DNA from: Flavobacterium sp. CG_23.5
GTDB taxonomy: Bacteria > Bacteroidota > Bacteroidia > Flavobacteriales > Flavobacteriaceae
DNA: 64,000 nucleotides
Direction: 5' to 3'
Assembly: GCF_017875765.1 (NCBI RefSeq)
Contig: NZ_JAGGNA010000001.1
Coordinates: forward strand, 2,011,001-2,075,000
Part shown: piece after piece, positions 30,839 through 39,681 of the stretch
Layout: every line of letters begins with the position of its first letter
How positions within the stretch are numbered: position 1 is the first letter of the stretch
The notes under the pieces: generated by a model
The model's database searches: none
Told to the model about the DNA's origin: nothing
What the model saw: only the letters and a program-made list of their open reading frames with translations
Translations under genes and position numbers: made by a program

Positions 30839-31028
30839 ATTCAAAAAGATTTTATTTCGATTAACATCGTCAATTTCTATTTTTAAATCATCTAATTATT
30901 TATATTTTTTGCTTTCTCTGCAAAGGACAATTCTTGTGTGGAAAATAAACATTAAATTTATTCGAAGAAACATTTCGACAAAGCCATCATTTTTGAATTA
31001 TTTAAAAATATAACATTTTATAATGGTT

Positions 31029-31054
31029 TTGTTATATTTCTTTATGTAAATTTG
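31029..31054 (+). promoter_or_regulatory. Possible promoter of the glutaryl-CoA dehydrogenase gene
   Basis: TTG (31029-31031), 15 bases, TAAATTTG (31047-31054). The -7 box is a perfect match; the spacing is short. Confidence 0.4.
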
Positions 31055-31074
31055 TTCCTTTAAAATTAGCGATC

Positions 31075-32253
31075 ATGAAACCAGACTTATTCCAAGCTCC
31101 AGATTATTATAACCTAGACGATTTATTGACAGAAGAACATAAATTAGTTCGCGACTCCGCCCGTGCATGGGTGAAACGCGAAGTGTCTCCTATTATAGAA
31201 GAATACGCTCAAAGAGCTGAATTTCCTAAGCAAATCATAAAAGGTTTGGGTGAAATTGGCGGTTTTGGTCCTTACATTCCAGAAGAATATGGAGGAGCTG
31301 GATTAGACCAAATTTCTTATGGTTTAATTATGCAAGAAATTGAACGCGGCGATTCAGGAGTGAGATCTACTTCTTCGGTACAATCGTCTTTAGTAATGTA
31401 TCCTATTTGGAAATACGGAAACGAAGAACAACGTATGAAATACTTACCAAAACTGGCTACCGGCGAGTTTATGGGATGTTTCGGATTGACTGAACCGAAT
31501 TACGGCTCTGATCCAGGAAGTATGATTACCAACTTTAAAGATATGGGAGACCATTATTTATTGAATGGTGCCAAAATGTGGATTTCAAACGCTCCTTTTG
31601 CAGATATCGCTATTGTTTGGGCAAAAAGTGAAGAAGGTAGAATTCACGGCTTAATAGTAGAACGTGGAATGGAGGGATTTACAACTCCAGAAACGCATAA
31701 CAAATGGTCGCTACGCGCATCATCAACTGGAGAATTAATATTTGATAACGTTAAAGTACCAAAAGAAAATTTATTGCCAAACAAATCAGGACTTGGTGCT
31801 CCACTAGGCTGTTTAGATTCAGCTCGTTATGGAATTGCCTGGGGTGCTATTGGTGCGGCAATGGATTGCTACGATACCGCTTTGCGTTATGCCAAAGAGA
31901 GAATTCAATTTGACAAGCCAATTGCTGGAACGCAATTACAGCAAAAGAAATTAGCCGAAATGATTACCGAAATTACCAAAGCACAACTATTAACTTGGCG
32001 TTTAGGAGTTTTAAGAAACGAAGGACGAGCTACAACAGCCCAAATATCGATGGCTAAAAGAAATAATGTAGACATGGCCATTCACATTGCTCGTGAAGCC
32101 AGACAAATTTTAGGTGGAATGGGAATTACTGGAGAATACTCTATTATGCGTCACATGATGAACCTAGAATCTGTGATTACTTATGAAGGAACACACGATA
32201 TTCACTTGTTGATTACTGGAATGGACATTACTGGTATTCCGGCATTTAAATAA
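31075..32253 (+). CDS. Glutaryl-CoA dehydrogenase (acyl-CoA dehydrogenase family)
   Basis: 392 residues. The blocks YGLIMQEIERGDSGVRSTSSVQSSLVMYPIW, FMGCFGLTEPNYGSDPGSM and ILGGMGITGEYSIMRHMMNLESVITYEGTHDIH are those of glutaryl-CoA dehydrogenases; the Arg of GVRS and the catalytic Glu (about Glu371, in YEGT) are in place. It is a FAD enzyme oxidising and decarboxylating glutaryl-CoA to crotonyl-CoA in lysine/tryptophan breakdown, with electrons to ETF. A single gene with its own -7 box and terminator. Confidence 0.9.
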   Translation: MKPDLFQAPDYYNLDDLLTEEHKLVRDSARAWVKREVSPIIEEYAQRAEFPKQIIKGLGEIGGFGPYIPEEYGGAGLDQISYGLIMQEIERGDSGVRSTSSVQSSLVMYPIWKYGNEEQRMKYLPKLATGEFMGCFGLTEPNYGSDPGSMITNFKDMGDHYLLNGAKMWISNAPFADIAIVWAKSEEGRIHGLIVERGMEGFTTPETHNKWSLRASSTGELIFDNVKVPKENLLPNKSGLGAPLGCLDSARYGIAWGAIGAAMDCYDTALRYAKERIQFDKPIAGTQLQQKKLAEMITEITKAQLLTWRLGVLRNEGRATTAQISMAKRNNVDMAIHIAREARQILGGMGITGEYSIMRHMMNLESVITYEGTHDIHLLITGMDITGIPAFK

Positions 32254-32291
32254 TAGAAAACGACTATTAGAGTGTTTATAAAATTGATAGC

Positions 32292-32321
32292 AAAAGCTTC
32301 TTGGAAACAAGAAGCTTTTTT
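32292..32321 (+). terminator. Terminator of the glutaryl-CoA dehydrogenase gene
   Basis: AAAGCTTCTTG-GAAA-CAAGAAGCTTTTT, an 11-bp perfect stem with T tail. Confidence 0.9.
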
Positions 32322-32345
32322 ATATTTACAGTAAAAAATACCATT

Positions 32346-33125
32346 ATGAATATTGAAGCTATTAACAAAACGATTCAGTCTCAAAAAGAATCTTTGTTAC
32401 AACATTCCTTATACAAAAAAGTACAAACAATTGACGACTTACACACTTTTTTGGAAAATCACGTTTATGCAGTTTGGGATTTCATGTCCTTATTAAAAGC
32501 GCTACAATCTAAGCTAACTTGCACTACAACTCCATGGTTTGCTACCGAAAATCCAGAAACAAGATATTTGATTAACGAAATTGTTTTGGCGGAAGAAACT
32601 GATTTGACAATTGATGGCCGTCACCAAAGTCACTACGAAATGTATATTGAAGCGATGCACGCTTGCGGCGCAAATACGCAAGGAATCGAACAATTTTTAT
32701 CAGAAGTTCATTCTCTTCAAAATATATTTGTAGCCATAAAAAAAAGTAATTTACATCCTAATATTAAAGCCTTCTTAGACTTTACTTTCCGAGTTATTGA
32801 CGAAGGAAAAACGCATGAAATCGCAGCCGCATTTACTTTTGGAAGAGAAGATCTGATTCCGAGCATGTTTACCGCCATCTTAAAAAACTTTCAAGAAAAC
32901 TTCCCGGAAACTGATTTAAGTAAACTAATTTATTATTTCGAAAGACATATCGAATTGGACGCTGACGAGCACGGACCAATGGCGATGAAAATGATAACCG
33001 AGCTTTGTGGAACCAACCCTCAAAAATGGTCAGAAGTGTCGGCAATCTCCGTTTTAGCTTTAGAAAAAAGAATTGGACTTTGGGATGCCATCGAAGAAAC
33101 AATTATGAAAGTGGAAATGGTTTAA
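32346..33125 (+). CDS. DUF3050 domain-containing protein (heme-oxygenase-like fold)
   Basis: 259 residues from the ATG at 32346. HSLYKKVQTIDDLHTFLENHVYAVWDFMSLLKALQ and the conserved DGRHQSHYEMYIEAMHACGA, together with YFERHIELDADEHGPMAMKMI, match the DUF3050 family, which adopts a heme-oxygenase-like helical bundle. The His/Glu/Asp-rich motifs suggest a diiron-type site as in related oxygenases, but no substrate is known. The upstream frame covers the terminator hairpin, so the inner ATG is used. Confidence 0.85.
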   Translation: MNIEAINKTIQSQKESLLQHSLYKKVQTIDDLHTFLENHVYAVWDFMSLLKALQSKLTCTTTPWFATENPETRYLINEIVLAEETDLTIDGRHQSHYEMYIEAMHACGANTQGIEQFLSEVHSLQNIFVAIKKSNLHPNIKAFLDFTFRVIDEGKTHEIAAAFTFGREDLIPSMFTAILKNFQENFPETDLSKLIYYFERHIELDADEHGPMAMKMITELCGTNPQKWSEVSAISVLALEKRIGLWDAIEETIMKVEMV

Positions 33126-33192
33126 AAAAAACCATTTTCTTCAAAATAACGTAACTATTATCTAGAAATGAATCATTCTTAATTTCAAAATA

Positions 33193-33966
33193 ATGAAAAA
33201 ACAATTTCAAATAATAGTTACGTTCTTTTTACTCTTTTTTATTATTGGTTGCAGCAGTGAAAATCCAGTTCCAAAAACAAATTCTGCGCCAATACTCACA
33301 AATCCCACGACTCCGTCTAATCCTGTACCGGTAACAGTCCCGCAAACACAAAATCTAACCTTTAGCTATTTAGCACTTGGTGACAGTTACACTATTGGAC
33401 AAAGCGTATGTGAAACGTGTAGATTTCCGGAACAACTCAAGAAAAGTCTGCGCAATTTAAATCCAAATAATACTTATCCTTTACAGATTATTGCACAAAC
33501 GGGCTGGACAACTACCAACTTAATTTCGGCAATTAATTTACAAAATCCAAGTTCAGATTATGACTTGGTCACCTTATTAATTGGCGTAAACAATCAATAT
33601 CAAAACAAACCTTTTTCGTTATATGAAAAAGAGTTTCCTGAATTAGTAGCTAAAGCTATTGCTTTCGCAAAAGGAGACAAGACCAATGTCATTGTCGTTT
33701 CTATTCCAGATTATGCCTATACACCCTTTGGCCAAGCGTCAGGAAATCAAACGAGGATTTCCACGGAAATTGATGCTTATAATGCATTCGCAAAAAAGTA
33801 TTGCAACGACAACTCCATTGAATTTATAAATATTACTGATATCACCAGACAAGGTTTAGCAAATACAAATCTTGTAGCTCAAGACGGGTTACATCCTTCG
33901 GAATTAGCCTATTCATTATTTGTAGAACGTATTTTGCCAAAAGCGGCTTCAGCCATACAAAAATAA
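33193..33966 (+). CDS. SGNH/GDSL hydrolase lipoprotein
   Basis: 257 residues. Lipobox FIIGC (Cys20) after a hydrophobic signal, then a Pro/Thr/Asn-rich linker (residues 24-55). The catalytic block YLALGDSYTIGQ carries the serine (about Ser65), LLIGVNNQ is block III, and DGLHPSELAY carries the Asp-His pair near the C-terminus. It is likely an outer-membrane-anchored esterase or lipase. The DUF3050 gene lies 67 bp upstream on the same strand. Confidence 0.9.
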   Translation: MKKQFQIIVTFFLLFFIIGCSSENPVPKTNSAPILTNPTTPSNPVPVTVPQTQNLTFSYLALGDSYTIGQSVCETCRFPEQLKKSLRNLNPNNTYPLQIIAQTGWTTTNLISAINLQNPSSDYDLVTLLIGVNNQYQNKPFSLYEKEFPELVAKAIAFAKGDKTNVIVVSIPDYAYTPFGQASGNQTRISTEIDAYNAFAKKYCNDNSIEFINITDITRQGLANTNLVAQDGLHPSELAYSLFVERILPKAASAIQK

Positions 33967-34053
33967 AAACAAGCTATATTTTAAAGAAGTCACGCTATAA
34001 AACAAATATCATAGGTGTTTTTATATATCTTTATTTTTTTTTAAAATAAATAA

Positions 34054-34950
34054 ATGTCTTCCCAAGAACGATTAACAAGAGCCTATAAAGAAGCCCAAAG
34101 AATTCCTTTTGATGATCAATCAAAATTTATCCTTTTTAGTGACTGCCACAGAAGCGACAATAGTTTTGCTGATGACTTTGCAAACAATCGAAATGTCTAT
34201 TTTCACGCTATGAACCAATATTTTAATGATGGTTTTACTTATTGTGAATTGGGTGATGGGGACGAATTATGGGAAAATATATTCTTTAAAACCATTTTTG
34301 AAGCCCATAAAAATGTCTATTTACTTTTGAAGAAATTTCATGACTCCAAAAGGTACTACAAAATTTGGGGCAATCATGATATGGTTTTTCGAGATAAAGA
34401 TCACGCAGAAAAAACACTTACGACTTATATAAATACCCAAAATGACCGAATCGAACCATTATTTACCGGTATAAAATGTCACGAAGCCATCGTTTTAGTC
34501 CATCAGGAAACCAAGCAAGAGCTATTTTTAACGCATGGCCACCAAGCCGATTTCATGAATTATATCGGTTGGAAAATTAACCGATTCATGGTTGCTGTAT
34601 TATGGAAACCATTACAAATTTGGGGTATCTCTGACCCAACAAGTCCAGCAAAAAATTATATAGAACGTATAAAAATCGAACTGCGCATAAAAAAATGGAT
34701 TGAAAACAACAATAGAAAAATCACCATTGTAGGACATACCCACCGTCCCAGTTTTTCGTACCCAAGTCAAAACTCAACTCCTTATTTTAATGACGGTAGC
34801 TGCGTACACCCGAGAAGTATTACAGGTATTGAGATTGCAAACGGAACCCTAACATTAATAAAATGGTACATTGACACAAGGGATAATGGTATTTTACAAA
34901 TTGTGAGAGAAGTGCTAGAAGGTCCAACCAATCTTAAAGATTACAAATAA
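34054..34950 (+). CDS. Metallophosphoesterase family protein
   Basis: 298 residues with the calcineurin-like motifs in order: FSDCHRSDN (DxH), GDGDELWEN (GDxxD-like), WGNHDMVF (GNHD), LTHGHQADF and VGHTHRPSF (GHTH). These bind two metals. The overall shape (ELGDGDELWE, long helical insert WKINRFMVAVLWKPLQIWG) is like UDP-2,3-diacylglucosamine hydrolase-type or sphingomyelinase-type phosphoesterases, but no lipid A gene is near. No signal peptide. Confidence 0.88.
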   Translation: MSSQERLTRAYKEAQRIPFDDQSKFILFSDCHRSDNSFADDFANNRNVYFHAMNQYFNDGFTYCELGDGDELWENIFFKTIFEAHKNVYLLLKKFHDSKRYYKIWGNHDMVFRDKDHAEKTLTTYINTQNDRIEPLFTGIKCHEAIVLVHQETKQELFLTHGHQADFMNYIGWKINRFMVAVLWKPLQIWGISDPTSPAKNYIERIKIELRIKKWIENNNRKITIVGHTHRPSFSYPSQNSTPYFNDGSCVHPRSITGIEIANGTLTLIKWYIDTRDNGILQIVREVLEGPTNLKDYK

Positions 34951-34980
34951 AAAGGCGAGAATTTCTTCTCGCCTTTTTTA
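34949..34980. terminator. Bidirectional terminator
   Basis: AAAAGGCGAGAA-TTTC-TTCTCGCCTTTTT: a 12-bp stem exactly between the convergent metallophosphoesterase (+) and ferredoxin (-) genes, overlapping both ends. Confidence 0.9.
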
Positions 34981-35295
34981 GTTTTCTGGAGCCAACTCCA
35001 GTTCTAATCCTTCTAAACTTTCGGTGATTGGGATTTGACAGCCCAAACGACTATTTGATTTCACGTAAAATGCTTCTGATAACATAGCTTCTTCGTCATC
35101 ACCCATTTCCGGTAATGCTACATCATTAAGCACATAACATTGACAAGAAGCACACATTGCCATACCACCGCAAGTTCCTTCGACAGGAAGCTCGTAGGCC
35201 TTGCATAATTCCATGATGTTCATCGCCATATCTGTGGGAGCTTGCAATTCATGAACAACTCCTTCTCGATCTTTAATCTTTATTAATACATCCAT
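34978..35295 (-). CDS. 2Fe-2S ferredoxin
   Basis: 105 residues. Cluster ligands Cys42, Cys48, Cys51 (GTCGGMAMCASCQC) and Cys86 (RLGCQIPI) give the C-x5-C-x2-C-xn-C spacing of adrenodoxin/Isc-type ferredoxins. It transfers electrons, probably to Fe-S cluster assembly since NifU-like and Mrp genes lie upstream on the same strand. A gap of 178 bp with repeats and a terminator separates it from the NifU-like gene. Confidence 0.92.
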   Translation of the reverse strand: MDVLIKIKDREGVVHELQAPTDMAMNIMELCKAYELPVEGTCGGMAMCASCQCYVLNDVALPEMGDDEEAMLSEAFYVKSNSRLGCQIPITESLEGLELELAPEN

Positions 35296-35299
35296 AAAT

Positions 35300-35403
35300 C
35301 AGTTATGAGTTATAAGTTATGAGTTGTGGGTTTTCATCAGGGATAAAAGCTAGTCCAATCATTTTACGGGACAAGGATATCCCAAAATTTCGGGACGAAC
35401 CTT
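35300..35403. repeat. Intergenic repeats upstream of the ferredoxin gene
   Basis: AGTTATGAGTTATAAGTTATGAGTT tandem-like tract (about 35301-35325) and GGGACAAGGATATCCC...TTTCGGGACG (35369-35397). Both are types of small flavobacterial intergenic repeats. No gene. Confidence 0.45.
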
Positions 35404-35452
35404 TTAAGAAAAAAGCAACTACTCATTATTTTTTGATTAGCCTTTTTTCTTA
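35404..35452 (-). terminator. Terminator after the NifU-like gene
   Basis: TTAAGAAAAAAGG(C)TAAT...AGTTGCTTTTTTCTTAA on the minus strand, a long inverted repeat with T-rich 3' arm, 22 bases after the NifU-like stop. Confidence 0.7.
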
Positions 35453-35473
35453 AAAAGAGCACGCCAAAATCCT

Positions 35474-35713
35474 CTATAGGATATTTACAACAGTTTCTAT
35501 TTGCGGTGCAAACTTTTTGATGGTGGTTTCCACTCCCGCTCTCAATGTCATTTGGTTGACACTGCAACTGGTACACGCTCCTTCGAGACGCACTTTTACA
35601 TGTTTACCGTCTTCGATGGAAATCAATGTAATGTCACCGCCATCAGAATTCAAAAAAGGTCTAATTTCTTCGAGTGCTTTTTGAACTTCTACTGTTAATT
35701 CTTCTGTTGTCAT
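35474..35713 (-). CDS. NifU-like Fe-S scaffold (NifU C-terminal domain)
   Basis: 79 residues, just the Nfu domain. VRLEGACTSCSVNQMTLRAGVETTIKKFAP holds the CxxC (Cys47, Cys50) that carries a [4Fe-4S] cluster for delivery to target proteins. It lies 68 bp downstream of the Mrp-type ATPase on the same strand, a usual Bacteroidota pairing. Confidence 0.93.
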   Translation of the reverse strand: MTTEELTVEVQKALEEIRPFLNSDGGDITLISIEDGKHVKVRLEGACTSCSVNQMTLRAGVETTIKKFAPQIETVVNIL

Positions 35714-35781
35714 TTTCTTTATTTAAAGATTGAAAGATTAAAAAATTGAAAGATTAGAGATCATTTCAAAGATTTTAATTT

Positions 35782-36930
35782 CTATTTTTTATTTACTGCG
35801 GAACAACCCGCCATCGTTGTAATTTTAACGGCTTCGGTTGCAGGTAAATTTTCATTTCTGCTTATTACTTCTTGAACAACATTTCTTGTGATTTCCTCAA
35901 AAACGGTCTCAATTACTGAACCTGTTTGCATTGCTGCCGGACGACCGTAATCGCCAGCTTCGCGAATAGATTGTACAATTGGCACTTCCCCAAGGAATGG
36001 AACGGCTAAATCTTCAGCAAGGTTTCTTGCTCCTTCTTTTCCAAAAATGTAATATTTGTTATTTGGCAATTCTTCTGGTGTAAAATACGCCATGTTTTCT
36101 ATAATTCCCAAAACAGGAACATTTATCGCATCAGACAAAAACATAGAAACCCCTTTTTTCGCATCAGCTAATGCTACTACTTGCGGAGTACTCACCACTA
36201 CAACACCGGTTATAGGCAAAGCTTGTACGATTGAGAGATGAATATCTCCTGTTCCTGGAGGTAAATCGATTAACATAAAATCCAATTCTCCCCAATCAGC
36301 ATCAAAAATCATTTGGTTCAAAGCTTTAGAAGCCATTGGACCTCTCCAGATTACGGCTTGACTTGGTGCCGTGAAAAATCCTATAGACAGAATCTTCACT
36401 TCGTAGCTTTCAACTGGTTTCATTTTGGATTTTCCATCAACCGTTACTGAGATCGGTTTTTCGGTTTCTACGTCAAACATGATTGGCATAGATGGCCCGT
36501 AAATATCGGCATCTAAAACTCCAACTGAAAATCCCATTTTAGCAAGCGTTACCGCTAAATTTGCTGTAACAGTAGATTTCCCTACTCCTCCTTTACCAGA
36601 AGCTACTGCAATGATATTTTTGATTCCAGGTATTGCTTTCCCTTTTATTTGATTAGCTGTATCCCCAGCATTCTTTTCTGCTACCTCAACTTTGCTGTTT
36701 ATTTTAACCTTGGCATCTGGCGAAACTAAATCGTGGATTGTTTTTTTGATATCGTCTTCCGCACGCTTTTTAATGTGCATTGCAGGTGTATGTAACACCA
36801 AATCTACTACTACCTCATCGCCAAAAGTGATTACATTTGCTATCGCTCCACTCTCCACCATATTTTTTCCTTCTCCAGCTATAGTAATTGTTTCTAAAGC
36901 TTTAAGAATATCTTTTCTGTCTAATTTCAT
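35782..36930 (-). CDS. Mrp/NBP35-type P-loop ATPase, Fe-S cluster carrier
   Basis: 382 residues. An N-terminal MIP18/DUF59 domain (residues ~1-90) precedes the deviant Walker A IAVASGKGGVGKSTVTANL; DADIYGPSMPIM and LIDLPPGTGDIHLS complete the nucleotide site. The CPxC usually found after ENMSYF is not present here (ENMAYFTPEELPNNKYYIFG instead), as I recall for other Bacteroidota; cysteines remain at the C-terminus (MAGCSA). A TATCTTTG element (37010-37003) is upstream. Confidence 0.92.
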   Translation of the reverse strand: MKLDRKDILKALETITIAGEGKNMVESGAIANVITFGDEVVVDLVLHTPAMHIKKRAEDDIKKTIHDLVSPDAKVKINSKVEVAEKNAGDTANQIKGKAIPGIKNIIAVASGKGGVGKSTVTANLAVTLAKMGFSVGVLDADIYGPSMPIMFDVETEKPISVTVDGKSKMKPVESYEVKILSIGFFTAPSQAVIWRGPMASKALNQMIFDADWGELDFMLIDLPPGTGDIHLSIVQALPITGVVVVSTPQVVALADAKKGVSMFLSDAINVPVLGIIENMAYFTPEELPNNKYYIFGKEGARNLAEDLAVPFLGEVPIVQSIREAGDYGRPAAMQTGSVIETVFEEITRNVVQEVISRNENLPATEAVKITTMAGCSAVNKK

Positions 36931-37252
36931 TTTTGTGTACTGTTTTTCTATTTACGATTTACCGTAGAAAATATTATGTTTATTTAAACTGATTTCAGAT
37001 TGCAAAGATAACGGATTAAGTTCTTAATATAAAGGAATTGGATTGGATTTATTGATTGAGAGATTGGTGGGGTTTATTGATTCTTTCCCATTTTTAAAAA
37101 GACTTTGGTATGGCCTTTAAAAGTAAAATCTTCAATTAATTTTTAAAAAACACAAACCCAAAAATAATAGGTTCAAAAAACCAAGTGTTGCATTTTCCTT
37201 GGAGAATTAGAATTGCTAAATATTAGCCCTTCTTTTACAATTTTCGAAATTA
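36931..37252. other. Intergenic region upstream of the Mrp ATPase gene
   Basis: 322 bp. It contains the TATCTTTG -7 element for the Mrp gene on the minus strand (37003-37010) and otherwise AT-rich sequence. No small gene or RNA is recognised. Confidence 0.5.
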
Positions 37253-37579
37253 TTAAAACTTCATTTCCGGTTGCCAAAAATGCTTTTCAAAATCTATAAT
37301 CTGATTATTAATTACTATGATTCCTTCGTTTTCGAGTAATTGTTGCATAAGATTCGTTCCGTCAAAATGGAGTTTTCCAGTGAGTAAACCGTTTCTATTC
37401 ACCACACGATGCGCTGGAACATCATCCAAGTTATGTGAAGCATTCATCGCCCAGCCAACCATTCTGGCAGAGCGCGCTGTTCCCAAAGCCTTCGCAATTG
37501 CACCATAAGAAGTGACTTTGCCGTAAGGAATTTGTCTGGCGATTACATATACTCTTTCGAAAAAATTATCTTCTGACAT
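37253..37579 (-). CDS. Alkyltransferase-like protein (MGMT family without the acceptor cysteine)
   Basis: 108 residues, only the MGMT DNA-binding/active-site domain. IPYGKVTSYGAIAKALGTARSARMVGWAMNAS matches the helix-turn-helix and Arg finger of MGMT/Ogt. The active site reads VPAHRVVNRNG, so the acceptor Cys of PCHR is replaced by Ala56. Such ATL proteins bind O6-alkylguanine and hand lesions to nucleotide excision repair; they do not transfer the alkyl group themselves. Confidence 0.9.
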   Translation of the reverse strand: MSEDNFFERVYVIARQIPYGKVTSYGAIAKALGTARSARMVGWAMNASHNLDDVPAHRVVNRNGLLTGKLHFDGTNLMQQLLENEGIIVINNQIIDFEKHFWQPEMKF

Positions 37580-37635
37580 GAATTTAATTTTAATAAAAAT
37601 CGTGGACTCTACTCGATTGTTTTAGGCCAGCGAAC

Positions 37636-38271
37636 CTATCCTAGGTAATGTTTTATAATATTAATTAAAGTCACGACCGCAATTAATCCTGTTATACTAC
37701 CAATGATGGTGTTCATATTTCTCATAAGATAGTCGGCTTTGATTTGTATTTTTTGAAAAAAGGTGATGTAGCAATAAAATACTAGAAAAGCCCCCAAAAT
37801 CACTCCATTAACAAAAACAAAAATAAAAGTAGTATCGAATGAAAATAGATTATACGATGATAGCGTGATGCTTACTAAAACATAATATGGAATAGGAAAA
37901 AAATTCAGGGCTGAAAGCAACATTCCCAAAAAAAATCGAGAAGTTTTACTGTGCTTTTTTATTTTTCCTTTAATCTTCTTTGGTTTTTTGGCAATCAAAA
38001 GAAAATAAACCGTCAAACATGAGAAAACAACACAACCAATTTCACGCAACAACAGCACTAAATCAGGACGGTCATCAATAAATCTGGCAAAAAGTATCGC
38101 CAGATACGCTTGTAAAAAAATTATAACAATTGCCCCAAAAACAAACCATAACGCACTCCTCTTTCCTTCTTTCAGATTTACTTTGGCCGCTGTCATATTG
38201 AGCAATCCCGGCGGAGTAATCCCTATAAAAGCAGTTATAAAACCGGAAAGCAAAGATATAATTAGATTCAT
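37636..38271 (-). CDS. LysE-family exporter
   Basis: 211 residues from the ATG at 38271 (MNLIISLLSGFITAFIGITPPGLLNM); an upstream TTG at 38301 is less likely. The GITPPGLLNM corresponds to the G-x-x-x-G-P-G-P motif region of LysE/RhtB translocators. About six membrane helices, with a basic loop KKPKKIKGKIKKHSK. Members export amino acids or related compounds; the substrate is not indicated by neighbours. Confidence 0.8.
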   Translation of the reverse strand: MNLIISLLSGFITAFIGITPPGLLNMTAAKVNLKEGKRSALWFVFGAIVIIFLQAYLAILFARFIDDRPDLVLLLREIGCVVFSCLTVYFLLIAKKPKKIKGKIKKHSKTSRFFLGMLLSALNFFPIPYYVLVSITLSSYNLFSFDTTFIFVFVNGVILGAFLVFYCYITFFQKIQIKADYLMRNMNTIIGSITGLIAVVTLINIIKHYLG

Positions 38272-38325
38272 AGGCAATGTGTAATCATTTAAAAAAGACA
38301 ACCAGTTAAGGTTAAAAAAGTAAAT

Positions 38326-39003
38326 CTATTCTTTAATTTTGAATCGAATATACGTAATTGCTTTGTTTACTTCCAAATATTGTTTTTCGTAAAAAGTCTG
38401 AAAAGCAGTTACTTCCTCAGGACTTCCTTCATTTACATAGACATTATGATTGGCATATAAAACTTCGTGTCCCTCACCATGCAGCAATCCAAGGGTATAA
38501 CCATGCATAAATTCGCTATCTGTTTTAAGGTTTACGACACCGTCTTTTTTAAGTACTTTTTTATACAACTGCAAAAACTCGGAATTGGTCATTCTGTGCT
38601 TTGTACGTTTGTATTTTATTTGAGGATCTGGAAAAGTAATCCAAATTTCATCCACTTCATTTTCGGCAAAAATATGATTAATTAATTCGATTTGAGTTCG
38701 AATAAAAGCCACATTATGAAGTCCCGTTTCAACAGCAGTTTTGGCACCACGCCAAAAACGAGCCCCTTTGATATCAATTCCAACAAAATTTTTATCGGGA
38801 TATCTTTCGGCAAGACCCACTGAATATTCGCCTTTCCCACAACCTAATTCCAATACCAATGGATTATCGTTTTTGAAAAATTCAGAATTCCACTTCCCTC
38901 TCAGCGGAAATAAATCTCCTACTACTTCTTCCCTCGTTGGTTGAAAAACGTTAGTGAATGTTTCGTTTTCCTTGAATCTCTTTAATTTATTTTTACTTCC
39001 CAC
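38326..39003 (-). CDS. trmB: tRNA (guanine-N7-)-methyltransferase
   Basis: 225 residues. LVLELGCGKGEYSVGLAERYPDKNFVGIDIKGARFWRGAKTA is the SAM-binding region and EIWITFPDPQIKYKRTKHRMTNSEFL carries the TrmB FPDPxxKxRHxKRR-like motif. Makes m7G46 in tRNA. It lies 54 bp upstream of the LysE-type gene on the same strand. Confidence 0.95.
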   Translation of the reverse strand: MGSKNKLKRFKENETFTNVFQPTREEVVGDLFPLRGKWNSEFFKNDNPLVLELGCGKGEYSVGLAERYPDKNFVGIDIKGARFWRGAKTAVETGLHNVAFIRTQIELINHIFAENEVDEIWITFPDPQIKYKRTKHRMTNSEFLQLYKKVLKKDGVVNLKTDSEFMHGYTLGLLHGEGHEVLYANHNVYVNEGSPEEVTAFQTFYEKQYLEVNKAITYIRFKIKE

Positions 39004-39161
39004 GCTTTTACAAATATTTCGGCAAAATTAAGGAATTATATAAGACCGAAGGCTTTGGTGAAGAAAAATTAATATAGCGCATTTCATTCGAAATTATTTC
39101 AAAATAAATCACCCAAGAAATTCGAACTTAAAAGAACACTTTCAGCTAATTGATTAGTTTA

Positions 39162-39668
39162 CTATTTCTTCTGAAGCCTTACAATCAAAGGTTCTTCTAT
39201 TGGTGTTTTTATTTTCACCACCTCATTTGAATTATCATTTGGAATCGTCATTGACAAAACATACTGTCTTATTTTCCATTCATTACCCATTCTTACCATT
39301 ACTCCAGAGCCACGACAAATTTTCATTTGGGTATTTAACAACTCGTCAAACCAGGCAGTTTCTCCAGTCTTGTCAAAATAAATATGACGCTCTAATGAGG
39401 TGAAATTCCACGCTTTCCCTTTGTCGAAATGCGGTTTTGCATATGCTTGTAAAGCTGTTTTATTCCAGTTCTCTGTCGCATCGGTACCAATAAAAATAGC
39501 ATCCTCCGCCATCAAACTGAAATAATCGTCGTACTTAGCATCTGCTGCAGCTTTGTGCCAAGCATCTACTGTAACATTGATTTTTTGTTTTGAAATTGTT
39601 TGGTTTTCCATCATGCTTTTGCAAGCGGATAAAGTCAAAACGATAAGAACAGCCAATATTTTTTTCAT
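39162..39668 (-). CDS. NTF2/SnoaL-like domain lipoprotein
   Basis: 168 residues. Lipobox LTLSAC after a short hydrophobic signal. The mature part (VDAWHKAAADAKYDDYFSLMAEDAIFIGTDATENWNKTALQAYAKPHF) is typical of SnoaL_3/DUF4440-type NTF2-like domains, which are small ligand-binding or structural cones. It lies 13 bp after the AsmA-like gene on the same strand, so it may be co-transcribed with it. Function unknown. Confidence 0.85.
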   Translation of the reverse strand: MKKILAVLIVLTLSACKSMMENQTISKQKINVTVDAWHKAAADAKYDDYFSLMAEDAIFIGTDATENWNKTALQAYAKPHFDKGKAWNFTSLERHIYFDKTGETAWFDELLNTQMKICRGSGVMVRMGNEWKIRQYVLSMTIPNDNSNEVVKIKTPIEEPLIVRLQKK

Positions 39669-39681
39669 GTGATTTAGTTAT

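Noticed and set aside
39200-39403. Plus-strand frames inside the minus-strand genes at 39162-42138
   Set aside because: They are antisense to strongly supported genes and show no family resemblance.
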